This document shows positions 1 through 8,853 of a stretch of 39,627 bases of DNA, one piece after another; the stretch's first letter is position 1; each line of letters begins with the position of its first letter. The notes under the pieces are model-generated. The model had not been told where the DNA came from, searched no databases, and saw only the letters and a program-made list of their open reading frames with translations. This DNA comes from an uncultured Acetobacteraceae bacterium. Its GTDB lineage: Bacteria; Pseudomonadota; Alphaproteobacteria; Acetobacterales; Acetobacteraceae. The stretch spans positions 1-39,627 of the forward strand of contig CAIRCM010000231.1 of the NCBI GenBank assembly GCA_903877125.1. The letters run 5' to 3'. Made by a program: the position numbers and the translations under genes.

Positions 1-533
1 ATTCAACCGAAGTGTTCTTCGACAACATGATCGTCCCGGCCGAGAACCTGCTGGGCGTCGAAGGCCGCGGTTTCCGCTACATCCTCGATGGCATGAACGC
101 CGAACGGCTGCTGATCGCGGCGGAATGCATCGGCGATGCGAAGTGGTTCCTCAAAAAAGCCACCGAATACGCGCGGGAACGGCAGGTCTTCGGCCGCCCG
201 ATCGGCCAGAACCAGGGCATCCAGTTCCCCCTTGCCCGCGCCTACGCCCAAATGCGCGCCGCCGAGTTGATGGTGCAGGAAGGCTGCCGCAAATTCGAAG
301 CCGGCCAAACCCCTGGCGAGGAGGCCAACATGGCCAAAATGCTCGCCGCTGAGGCATCCTGGGCTGCCGGAGAAGCATGCATCCAGACCCATGGCGGCTT
401 CGGCTTCGCCGAGGAATACGACATCGAACGCAAATTCCGCGAAACCCGCCTCTATCAGGTCGCTCCGATCAGCACGAACCTGATTCTTTCATACATCGCG
501 GAGCACGTTCTGGGCCTGCCGCGCAGCTACTGA
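1..533 (+). CDS. Acyl-CoA dehydrogenase, C-terminal part (gene enters from the left edge)
   Basis: The reading frame is open from base 3 to the TGA at 531-533 and supplies about 176 C-terminal residues. It would oxidise an acyl-CoA thioester with FAD, passing electrons to ETF in fatty-acid or amino-acid catabolism. The visible part is the all-alpha C-terminal domain of the family: the ARERQVFGRPIGQNQGIQF helix start, the AKMLAAEASW stretch, and the FAD-contacting QTHGGFGFAEEYDIERKFRE segment. Where many members have a RIYEGTSEI-like stretch this one has LYQVAPISTNLI, a variant seen in a subgroup of acyl-CoA dehydrogenase-like proteins, so the substrate cannot be guessed. The start and N-terminal domains are outside the window. 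The apparent internal start at 12 is a GTG valine codon inside the protein, not a true start. Confidence 0.9.
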   Translation, partial: STEVFFDNMIVPAENLLGVEGRGFRYILDGMNAERLLIAAECIGDAKWFLKKATEYARERQVFGRPIGQNQGIQFPLARAYAQMRAAELMVQEGCRKFEAGQTPGEEANMAKMLAAEASWAAGEACIQTHGGFGFAEEYDIERKFRETRLYQVAPISTNLILSYIAEHVLGLPRSY

Positions 534-640
534 CATGCGGGGTTCTCGCATATCGATCGCGGCTCATTGGCCGATCATGCGCATCGGCGACGACAAACGC
601 GTCGGGCAGAACGCGATTGTCAAAACGAAGACCGTCCGGA

Positions 641-682
641 CCCACGAAGCATCCATCGCGGGGTCGATGCATGCTTCGTGGG
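641..682. repeat. Large hairpin (18-bp arms) in the gap between the acyl-CoA dehydrogenase and hpnN-like genes
   Basis: The arms at 641-658 and 665-682 are complementary over 18 bases with one mismatch and flank a 6-base loop. There is no T tract, so a factor-independent terminator is unproven, although it sits 108 bases after the dehydrogenase stop. The right arm contains GCATGCTTCGTGG, which recurs at 39372-39384. The following bases 772-821 match 39390-39439 at about 40 of 50 positions, so this is part of a dispersed repeat. The rest of the 342-base gap (534-875) holds no gene I can support. Confidence 0.6.
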
Positions 683-875
683 ATGTGAAAATTCATCCCA
701 ACGGCGGCTGGGATTGTTGCCGTTATTTGGCAAGTCCGAGCGGAACCTCCGCGCATTTCTCGTGCGGACTCGGTGTTCTTCGTGGTGAAAAGCGCGGCCT
801 GCCAATCCGGCTTGTCGCTGGCGGTGGCGCTCAAACTTGGCCAACCGACGGCAAGCCGGCACGCCGGCCAACCCA

Positions 876-3466
876 ATGCTGAACCACCTCCTGATCCGCC
901 TCGTCGACACCAGCCGCCGCAACCCGTGGCGCGTCATGCTCGGCGCCCTCCTGCTGGCCGCGTTCTCAGCCTGGTTTGCCGCCGGCCATCTCGGCGTCAG
1001 CACAGATACCGATCTGATGTTCGCCCCAACCCTGCCATGGCGCCAGCGCGCCGAGGCCATGGACAAGGCCTTCCCCCAATTCCGCGACCTCCTCGTCGCC
1101 GTCGTCGATGCACGCGAACCCGAGGAAGCCGACGCTACCGCCGCCGAACTCGCCACAGGCTCGCCGCCGACACCACCCATTTCGCCACCGTCCGCCGTCC
1201 CGACGCGCTGCCCTTCTTCCATAAGGAAGGCCTGCTGTTCCTGGAGCCGAAGCAACTCACCGCCCTGATGGACCAGACCATCGACGCCCAGCCCTTCCTC
1301 GGCCAGCTCGTCGCCGATCCCTCCATCCGCGGCCTCTTCGCCGCCCTCTCGTTGCTCGGCATGGGCGCCGCGCGAGGGGAGGGGGATCTGACCCCTTACC
1401 TGCCCGCCATCGCCAGCTTCCATACCGCCATGGCCAGCGTCCTGGCCGGCAAGGCCGAACCGCTGTCCTGGCAGAAACTCCTGGGCGGTGGCCTCAGCGA
1501 ACTCGCCGGCCCCTACCGTTTCGTGCTGGTCCAGCCACGCCAGAATTTCGGCGACCTCCAGCCCGGCGGCGACGCGACCGACGCCATGCGCGCCGCCATC
1601 GCCCAACTGGAATTCGTCAAATCCGGCAACGCGCACGTCCGCATCACCGGGCAGGTCGCCCTCGCCGATGAGGAATTCGCCACCGTCGCCGAAGGCGCGG
1701 TCGAGGGTCTGATCGGCAGCGTCGTGCTGATCACGGTCTGGCTGCTTTTGGCCGTCCGCACATGGCGCCTGATCGTGCCGATCCTCCTGACCTTGGCCCT
1801 GGGACTGATCCTGACCGTTCTGTTCGCCGCCGCCGCTGTCGGCACCCTCAATCTCGTCTCGGTCGGATTCGGCGTGCTGTTCGTCGGAATCGCGGTCGAT
1901 TTCGCCATCCAATTCTGCGTCCGCTATCGCGACAAGCGCCATGAAACGCACGACCTGCCAACCGCCATGCGCGCCACCGCCGCACAGGCCGGCGATCAGA
2001 TCCTCGTCGCCGCCCTGGCAACCGCCGCCGGGTTCCTCGCCTTCGTCCCAACCGACTTCTCCGGCGTCGCCGAACTCGGCCTGATCGCCGGCGTCGGTAT
2101 GCTCATCGCCTTCGCCTGCACCCTGACCTTCCTGCCCGCCGCCATCACCCTCTTCCGTCCCCGCGACGAAGCGGCCGAGGTCGGGTTCGCCTTCGCCCGA
2201 CGCCTCGACCCGCTCGCCGTGCGCCACCGCCGCCCCATCCTCGCGGCCTGTGCCGTCCTCGCCATCATCGCTTGCATCCTCGCACCGCGGCTGCAATTCG
2301 ATTCCGACCCCCTCGACACCAAAAACCCGAACACCGAAGCGATGCGGACCCTGCGCGACCTCATCGCCAACCCCATCACCAATCCCTACACGATCGATAT
2401 TTTGGCAGCGTCCGAGGCCGAAGCGGTGGCGCTGAGCGCCAAATTGAAGACCCTGCCGACCGTCGCCGAAGTGCGCAGCATCGATAGTTTCATCCCCGAC
2501 GATCAAACCGCTCGGCTCGCCACGATCGCCGATGCCAACACCATCCTCGCCGCGACGATGGCACCCCGCGATGCCGCCGCGCCGGTCACACCTGATCAGA
2601 TGCGAATGGCCGCGCAAACCGCGCTGGCACAAATCGAACCGGCGCTGCCCAAACTCCCCGCCAGCCACCCGCTCGCCGCCATCGCCGTCGATCTGCGCGC
2701 CCTCGCCAAGGCACCTGACCCGCTGCTGAACGCCGCAAACGCCGCCCTGACCCGATTCCTGCCGAATCAGCTCGACAGCCTTCGCGACGCCCTCTCCGCC
2801 GAACCGATCACGCCCAATAAGCTGCCGGACGATCTGACCCGCGACTGGCGCCTGCCGAACGGACGGGTGAGGGTGCAGGTGGTGCCGACCGATGTCGCAC
2901 GGACCAATGCCGGCCTGCGAACCTTCGTCGCCGAGGTGACCAGGGTCGCGCCCGAAGCCGGCGGTTCCGCCGTCACCATCCAGGCCACCACCAACACCAT
3001 CGTCGGCGCCTTCCGATCCGCCGCCATCGGCGCCCTGATCGCCATCGCCATCATCCTGTGCGTGACCTTGCGCCGGCCGGGCGACGTCGTGCTGGTGCTC
3101 GCCCCGCTGCTGCTGTCCGCTCTGCTGACCCTGCTGATCGCGGTTCTGCTGCCGCTGCCGCTCAACTTCGCCAACATCATCGCCTTGCCGCTGCTGTTGG
3201 GCGTCGGCGTCTCCTTCAACATCTACTTCGTCATGAACTGGCGCGCCGGACGCCGCGATCCGCTGGGTTCGGCAACCGCCCGAGCCATCGTGTTCTCGGC
3301 ATTGACGACCGGATCGGCGTTCGGGTCGCTGGCATGGTCGGCCCATCCGGGCACCGCCAGCATGGGCGCCCTCCTGCTCATCAGCCTGGCCTGCACCCTG
3401 TTTGCCAGCCTGGTTTTCATCCCAGCGTTGCTGGCGAGCCTGTCGCGATCGGGTACCGAATCGTGA
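876..3466 (+). pseudogene. hpnN: HpnN-like hopanoid-associated RND exporter, frameshifted near base 1154
   Basis: This matches the MMPL/RND family used to move hopanoids to the outer membrane (HpnN). ATG at 876 begins MLNHLLIRLVDTSRRNPW, the usual start of the family, followed by the first transmembrane segment. The frame runs to about base 1154 and then continues one frame back from HRLAADTTHF to the TGA at 3464-3466. The span is 2591 bases, one short of a multiple of three, and inserting a single C in CGCCACAG (1151-1158) restores about 863 codons, the normal family length. Downstream are two clusters of transmembrane segments (roughly bases 1700-2160 and 3010-3460) separated by a large periplasmic part. 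No other hopanoid gene is in the window. It may be a true mutation or a base-calling error. The ATG at 876 is chosen over a TTG at 837 because it matches family starts. Confidence 0.82.
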
Positions 3467-3615
3467 GGCGACGCCTCTGATTCGCGGCTATTGAAACAAA
3501 TAGAGAACAAAGATATATCCCGCTGTGCCCTTTCGCGAGACGCGATAACGGTTTGGAGTCGCGTTCCATGGGATGAGAATGTTGCGTGACGTTTAAGCCA
3601 CACCGATGGGGCGGG

Positions 3616-3663
3616 ATCGTCTATCTGGTGGGCGAAATGGGGTGTGCCCTCCATATATGGTGG
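3616..3663 (+). promoter_or_regulatory. Putative pair of NrdR boxes upstream of the ribonucleotide reductase gene
   Basis: The 16-mer at 3648-3663, CCTCCATATATGGTGG, is an almost perfect palindrome and aligns with the NrdR box pattern (acaCwAtATaTwGtgt). A weaker copy lies at 3616-3631, whose right half CTATCTGGTGG matches ATATATGGTGG. The two starts are 32 bases apart, about three helical turns, as is usual for paired NrdR sites. NrdR represses class I-III ribonucleotide reductase operons in response to nucleotide state. The nearest candidate start of nrdA is at 3687, 23 bases downstream. The first box is degenerate in its left half, so the pair is a motif-based prediction. Confidence 0.55.
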
Positions 3664-3686
3664 ACGGCGCCGATGGCCGCTCTACA

Positions 3687-5600
3687 ATGAGGACTCTTGC
3701 GGAACAGATGCCAGGGGAAACAGCCGTGCTCGACGCAGTCCAAATGCCAGGTCGCCATCAAATTCGGATCGACCGCTCGCGGGATGCGTTGCTGACAGAT
3801 TTCGGCAGGGCCACCCTGTCCGATCGCTACCTCATGCCCGGCGAGGATTTCCAAGACCTCTTCGCCCGCGTTGCCTCGTTCTACGGCGACGAGGCCGCCC
3901 ACGGCCAGCGCCTCTACGATTACATGAGCTAGATGTGGTTCATGCCCGCCACCCCCGTGCTGTCCAATGGCGGCACCCAGCGCGGCCTGCCGATCTCCTG
4001 CTTCCTCAATGAAGCCTCGGACAGCCTCGACGGAATCGTCGGCCTCTGGAACGAAAACGTCTGGCTGGCGTCCAAAGGCGGCGGCATCGGCTCCTACTGG
4101 GGCAATCTCCGCTCGATCGGGGAGAAAGTTGGCGCCGTCGGCAAAACCTCCGGCGTCATCCCCTTCATCAGGGTGATGGATTCGCTCACCCTCGCCATCT
4201 CCCAGGGATCCCTCCGCCGCGGTTCGGCCGCCGTCTATTTGCCCGTCTGGCATCCAGAGATCGAGGAGTTCATCGAAATCCGCCGCCCCACCGGTGGCGA
4301 CCCCAACCGCAAGGCCCTCAACCTCCACCACGGCATCCTCATCCCCGACGCATTCATGCGCGCCGTCGAGGCCGACGACACCTGGAACCTGCTCTCGCCC
4401 AAGGACAGCTCGGTCGTCCGCAGCATCTCCGCCCGCAATCTGTGGATTCGCATCCTCACCGCCCGCATCGAAACCGGCGAGCCGTACCTGATCTTCTCCG
4501 ATCACGTGAACAACGCCCGCCCCGAACACCACAAACTCGCCGGGCTGGAAGTCAAAACCTCCAACCTGTGCAGCGAAATCACCCTGCCCACCGGCCGCGA
4601 CCAGCACGGCAAGGACCGTACCGCCGTCTGCTGCCTCGCCTCCCTGAACCTGGAAAACTGGTTCTCCTGGGAGAAACACCCCACCTTCATCGAGGACATC
4701 ATGCGATTCCTCGACAACGTCCTGCAGGACTTCATCGACCGCGCCCCCGACGGGATGGAAAAAGCCCGCTACTCCGCGATGCGGGAACGCTCCGTCGGCC
4801 TCGGCGTCATGGGTTTCCACGGCTTCCTGCAATCGTTGATGGTACCCTGGGAAAGCGTCGTCGCGAAATCCTGGAACAAGCGCATGTTCAAACACATCCG
4901 CGGCCAGGCGAACGACGCATCGGTCGCATTGGCGCATGAACGCGGCGCCTGCCCCGACGCGCATGAATACGGCGTCATGGAGCGCTTCTCTCACAAGATG
5001 TCGCTGGCGCCGACCGCCTCGATCTCCATCATCGCCGGCAATGCATCCCCGGGGATCGAGCCGATTGCCGCCAACGTCTTCCTGCAGAAAACCCTGTCCG
5101 GCAGTTTCTCGGTCCGCAACCGCCACCTTCAAAAGCTGCTCGCCGAACGCGGGCAGGACACCGATGAGGTCTGGTCGTCCATCACCACCACGAAGGGCAG
5201 CGTGCAACATCTGGACTTCCTGACCCAGCACGAGAAGGACGTCTTCAAGACCGCCTTCGAACTCGACCAACGCTGGATCGTCGAGCACGCGGCCGACCGG
5301 GCACCCTTCATCTGTCAGAGCCAGTCAGTCAACGTCTTCCTGCCGGCGAATGTTCACAAGCGCGACCTGCACCAGATCCATTTCATGGCCTGGAAGCGCG
5401 GCGTCAAATCCCTCTACTACTGCCGCAGCCTCTCCATCGCTCGGGCTGACACCGTCAGCGACAAGGCCGTCGCGCCGGCGGCATTCACCGCCGTACCGGG
5501 CCTGTCCACGCCCGCGAACGACGGCCAGATGCCCTTGCCGCTGGTGGCCGGCGGGGCGGCGAACCCGAACGATTACGATGAATGTCTCGCCTGCCAGTAG
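3687..5600 (+). pseudogene. nrdA: Ribonucleoside-diphosphate reductase alpha subunit (class I), interrupted by in-frame TAG at 3930-3932
   Basis: The large subunit reduces ribonucleotides to deoxyribonucleotides. The frame reads from ATG 3687 (alternative ATG 3708) through ...RLYDYMS, meets TAG at 3930-3932, and continues in the same frame from ATG 3933 (MWFMPATPVLSNGG) to the stop at 5598-5600, leaving a 555-aa open piece. Homologues have Lys or Arg at the TAG position, so one base change would explain it. All catalytic elements lie after the TAG: the cysteine in LPISCFLNEA, the N-x-C-x-E of TSNLCSEI, the partner cysteine in AVCCLASLN, the electron-transfer tyrosines in KSLYYCRS, and the C-terminal CxxC of DECLACQ. 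There is no N-terminal ATP-cone and no nrdB nearby. Conservation after the TAG suggests a recent mutation, an error, or restart at 3933. Confidence 0.85.
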
Positions 5601-5661
5601 GCGGGCTATCGGGACGGGCACGCACCGACATGCCTAACCGATAAATTTCAGGCGATGCTCA

Positions 5662-5774
5662 ATACCAGCCCGTATAAACTTTGCCTTACTGGCCGACCGA
5701 ATCACGTCATGCCGGCGAATGCCGGTATGACGGGTCGGCAGCCGCCACGAGTCAATCATTGCGCGGGCTGGTAT
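5662..5774. repeat. MITE-like element, short copy, with 11-bp perfect terminal inverted repeats
   Basis: The ends ATACCAGCCCG (5662-5672) and CGGGCTGGTAT (5764-5774) are exact inverted repeats. Inside is CGTCATGCCGGCGAATGCCG, also present in the copies at 17876-18045 (same orientation) and 9915-10083 (opposite orientation), and the shared tail CGAGTCAATCATTGCG. This copy lacks the central ~50 bases of the other two. There is no coding capacity. It occupies much of the gap 5601-5892 between the convergent nrdA and glycosyltransferase genes. Confidence 0.7.
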
Positions 5775-5827
5775 AATACCAACAACAGGCATAAAATCTA
5801 ACGCGCGGCGCGCTGAGCCTCACGTCA

Positions 5828-5848
5828 TGGCCCGGCTTGTCCGGGCCA
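5828..5848. terminator. GC hairpin between convergent nrdA and glycosyltransferase genes
   Basis: TGGCCCGG (5828-5835) and CCGGGCCA (5841-5848) form an 8-bp perfect stem with a 5-base loop. It lies 44 bases past the end of the minus-strand glycosyltransferase gene and downstream of nrdA. There is no T run. A related hairpin with the same CATGGCCCGG core is at 12446-12480, so it is also a dispersed repeat. Terminator function is inferred from position and shape only. Confidence 0.4.
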
Positions 5849-5892
5849 CCCATGGCGGCACCTGCATGCACCGCGGCGCAATAAGCCCCGCG

Positions 5893-6927
5893 CTACCGAG
5901 CCTTGGCGATCAATTCCTCATACAGGTTCAGGTAGTCCTCGGCCATCCGGCGGGAAACCCAGCGCCGGTCGAAGGTTTCGCGCACCTTGGCCCGATCCAG
6001 CGTCGGCACTTTCGCCACCGCCGCCACGGCCTCGTCGATATTGTTGACGATGAAGCCGGTCAGACCGTCATCCATCACCTCGGGCACCGAACCGCAGTTG
6101 AACGCGATGACCGGCGTGCCGCAGGCCATCGATTCGATCATCACCAAGCCGAAAGGTTCCGGCCAGTCGATCGCAAAAATCGTGCAAATCGCGCCGGACA
6201 GGAAGGCCGGCTTCTGCGCATCGTTGATCTCGCCGATGAATTCGACATTGTCGTGGCTGTCGATCAGCGGCTTGATCTTCGATTCGTAATATTCACGGTC
6301 GGCGTTATCCACCTTGGCAGCGATCTTCAGCTTCAGCCCGGCGCGCGTCGCGATCTCGATCGCCCGGTCGCAGCCCTTTTCCGGGGAAATGCGGCCCAGG
6401 AACGCAGCATATTCCTGCTTCACCGGCTGAGGAGTCAGGATGTTCGCCGGCATGCCGTGATGGATCGTGCGCACCCAGTTCAAGTTCGGAATGGGCTTGC
6501 GCTGGTTGTCGGAAATCGACACGAACGGCGATTCCAGGAACGTGCCATACGTTTCGACAAACTCCGGCACATCCAGCCGGCCGTGCACCGTGGTCAGATA
6601 CGGCGTCTTCTGCCGGCTGAAAAGCTGAAGCGGGAAATAATCGATGTGGAAATGGATGACGTCGAAATCGTCCTTGCGGCGATAAATCAGTTCCACCATC
6701 CGATAATACGTCGCGACCCAGTCCTTCACCGTCGGGTCGAGCCGCAGTGCCTGCTCCCGCATCGGCGCCAGACGGGCCGAGGTGATCGAATCGCCGCTGG
6801 CGAACAGGGTCACATCATGCCCCATTGCCACCAGTTCCTCGGTCAGCGAATACACAACGCGTTCGGTGCCCCCATAAAGCTTGGGCGGGACGGCTTCGAA
6901 CAAGGGAGACACCTGGGCAATACGCAT
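5893..6927 (-). CDS. Glycosyltransferase family 4 protein (GT-B fold)
   Basis: The 344-aa protein should transfer a sugar from an activated donor to a glycan, lipid or small acceptor in the cytoplasm; the acceptor is unknown. ATG at 6927 gives MRIAQVSPLFEAVPPKLYGG, the typical N-terminal Rossmann start with the GGxER loop of GT4 enzymes. The C-terminal domain has AFLGRISPEKG (donor-binding region) and the EX7E motif in PEPFGLVMIESMACGTPVIA, then GSVPEVMDDGLTGFIV. Upstream in-frame starts at 7050 and between would add a non-homologous tail and are rejected. It is divergent from the ABC exporter gene at 7056 with 128 bases between them. It resembles the group of stand-alone GT4 proteins often found in Rhizobiales and Acetobacteraceae. 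The family assignment is secure; the pathway is not. Confidence 0.88.
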   Translation of the reverse strand: MRIAQVSPLFEAVPPKLYGGTERVVYSLTEELVAMGHDVTLFASGDSITSARLAPMREQALRLDPTVKDWVATYYRMVELIYRRKDDFDVIHFHIDYFPLQLFSRQKTPYLTTVHGRLDVPEFVETYGTFLESPFVSISDNQRKPIPNLNWVRTIHHGMPANILTPQPVKQEYAAFLGRISPEKGCDRAIEIATRAGLKLKIAAKVDNADREYYESKIKPLIDSHDNVEFIGEINDAQKPAFLSGAICTIFAIDWPEPFGLVMIESMACGTPVIAFNCGSVPEVMDDGLTGFIVNNIDEAVAAVAKVPTLDRAKVRETFDRRWVSRRMAEDYLNLYEELIAKAR

Positions 6928-7055
6928 GTAGGGCGGGCCTGATTGGCTGGGGTTACGTCGCAATCGTGTTAGCGGTGGAATATGGCGGAATGTCGGCGTC
7001 TTCAAGTCGCCACACTCCGGCGCGATAAAGGGCTTACCGCAGGAGCCCAACCTTG

Positions 7056-8819
7056 ATGCTGACCAACCTTCGATCCCGGCCGCTTGCCTACCTGTTCCAC
7101 TACATCGGGGGGCACAAGGCCGGGCATCTGACCGTGCTGATCGCGGTCATGATCGCCGTGACCTGCTCGACATCCTCGCAGTACGGCATGAAGCACCTGA
7201 TCGACGTCGTCTCCATGGGGCTCGAAGCGGGGCGGCCGCACGTCTGGGGCGCCTTCGCGCTACTGTGCGGGCTGGTGGCGGCAGACAATCTGATGTGGCG
7301 CGTCGGCGGCTACGCGGCCCATCGCACCTTCGTCGCGGTCACCGGCGACATCAGGCGGGACCTCTTCGCGCATCTCGCCGGCCACGCGCCCAGCTACTTC
7401 GCCGAACGCCTCCCGGGGTCGCTGTCCAGCCGCGTCAGCTCCACCGCGCTCGCCGCCTTCACGCTGGAAAACACCGCCGTCTGGAACGTCATCCCGGCCT
7501 GCTTCGGGGTAATCCTCTCAATCGCGTTCATCGGCACGGTCAACTGGCCGCTGATGCTCGTCCTCGTCGGCGTCGCCGGCAGTCTCGGCACCCTCGTCTT
7601 CTGGCTCGCCCGCCGAGGCACTGCGCGGCACACGCTGTATGCTCAGCACGCCGCCGCCGTGGATGGCGAACTCGTCGACGTCATCGGCAATTTCGCCGTC
7701 GTCCGAGCCTTCGGCGCCACCTTCCGCGAACAGTCCCGCATCGCCGCGACGATGGACCGGGAAATGGCCGTCCGCCGCCGCAGCCTCTATTACATGGAGC
7801 ATCTGCGCCTGATCCACGCCATCCTGACCGGGGTCATGACCGCCGGCGTGGTCGGCTGGGCAATCCTCCTGTGGGAGGCCGGGCGCGCCACCGTCGGCGA
7901 CATCGTGCTGCTGACCTCCCTGGCATTCAACATCCTGCACGGAACCCGCGACCTCGCCGTCTCGCTCGTCGACCTGACCCAGCACGTCGCCCGCCTCGGC
8001 GAGGCAATCGAGACCCTGCTGGTCCCCCACGATCTCCCGGACCGGCCGAATGCGGTCGCCATGCGGCCCGGCGCGGGGGAGGTGACGTTCGACGATGTCA
8101 CCTTCGCCTATCCCGGCCGCAAGCCGGTGCTGTCGTCGTTCACCCTCCGGATCGCGGCCGGCCAGCGGGTCGGGCTGGTGGGCTACTCCGGCGCGGGCAA
8201 ATCCACCGTGCTGTCGCTGCTGCAACGGTACTACGACGTCAGCAGGGGAAGCATCCTCATCGATGGCCAGGACATTCGCGACGTCACCCAGACCAGCCTG
8301 CGCCAATCCATGGCCATCGTGCCGCAGGACATCTCGATGTTCCATCGCTCGGTCCTGGAAAATATCGGCTACGCCCGCCCCGAGGCGACCGAGGCCGAAA
8401 TTCTCGCCGCCGCGGAAATGGCCCATTGCCGCGATTTTATCGAAGCGCTGCCCGAAGGCTTCGCCACCATGGTGGGGGACCGCGGCGTCAAGCTGTCCGG
8501 CGGCCAGCGCCAGCGGCTGGCGATCGCCCGCGCCCTGTTGAAGGACGCACCGATCCTGCTGCTGGATGAGGCAACCAGCGCTTTGGACACCGAATCCGAG
8601 CAGGCGATCCAGGCCGCGCTGGACCGGCTCATGACCGGCCGGACGGTCATCGCCATCGCGCACCGGCTGTCCACCCTGCGCAGCTTCGACCGCATTATCG
8701 TCATGGATGCCGGCCGGATCGTCGACGACGGCGCGCCCGACGCATTGGCGAACCGCCCCGGTCCCTACCGGGACCTGCTGCGCAAGCAGCACATGGCAAG
8801 CACCGAGGCAGCGGTGTAG
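7056..8819 (+). CDS. ABC exporter half-transporter (fused permease and ATPase)
   Basis: This 587-aa protein has an N-terminal six-helix type IV exporter domain (residues about 20-325) followed by the nucleotide-binding domain. Visible ATPase motifs are Walker A GYSGAGKST (about 376-384), the ABC signature LSGGQRQR (about 480-487), Walker B ILLLDEATSALD (about 500-511) and the H-loop AIAHRLST. It should work as a homodimer, or with a partner half, pumping lipid or drug-like substrates out of the inner-membrane leaflet; the substrate cannot be read from sequence. The ATG at 7056 is preferred to the TTG at 7053 because AGGAG at 7041-7045 is 10 bases upstream. The hisC gene follows 34 bases later on the same strand, so co-transcription is possible though functionally unrelated. 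Confidence 0.9.
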   Translation: MLTNLRSRPLAYLFHYIGGHKAGHLTVLIAVMIAVTCSTSSQYGMKHLIDVVSMGLEAGRPHVWGAFALLCGLVAADNLMWRVGGYAAHRTFVAVTGDIRRDLFAHLAGHAPSYFAERLPGSLSSRVSSTALAAFTLENTAVWNVIPACFGVILSIAFIGTVNWPLMLVLVGVAGSLGTLVFWLARRGTARHTLYAQHAAAVDGELVDVIGNFAVVRAFGATFREQSRIAATMDREMAVRRRSLYYMEHLRLIHAILTGVMTAGVVGWAILLWEAGRATVGDIVLLTSLAFNILHGTRDLAVSLVDLTQHVARLGEAIETLLVPHDLPDRPNAVAMRPGAGEVTFDDVTFAYPGRKPVLSSFTLRIAAGQRVGLVGYSGAGKSTVLSLLQRYYDVSRGSILIDGQDIRDVTQTSLRQSMAIVPQDISMFHRSVLENIGYARPEATEAEILAAAEMAHCRDFIEALPEGFATMVGDRGVKLSGGQRQRLAIARALLKDAPILLLDEATSALDTESEQAIQAALDRLMTGRTVIAIAHRLSTLRSFDRIIVMDAGRIVDDGAPDALANRPGPYRDLLRKQHMASTEAAV

Positions 8820-8853
8820 GTTCGCCGCCCGTCATTGCCATGAGTCCCTCGCC

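Noticed and set aside
620-3346. Very long open frame (908 codons) on the minus strand opposite the hpnN-like gene
   Set aside because: Composition is the mirror of GC-rich coding DNA, with Gly/Arg/Gln-rich low-complexity translation and no family likeness; the plus-strand exporter explains the region.
3494-3508. AAAC-N7-GAAC, close to the alphaproteobacterial SOS box GAAC-N7-GAAC
   Set aside because: One mismatch in eight specified bases and about 180 bases from the nrdA start; such a match is expected by chance in this length of DNA.
5827-6942. Plus-strand frame of 371 codons opposite the glycosyltransferase
   Set aside because: Its start lies in a repeat hairpin and the translation is a shadow of the GT4 gene.
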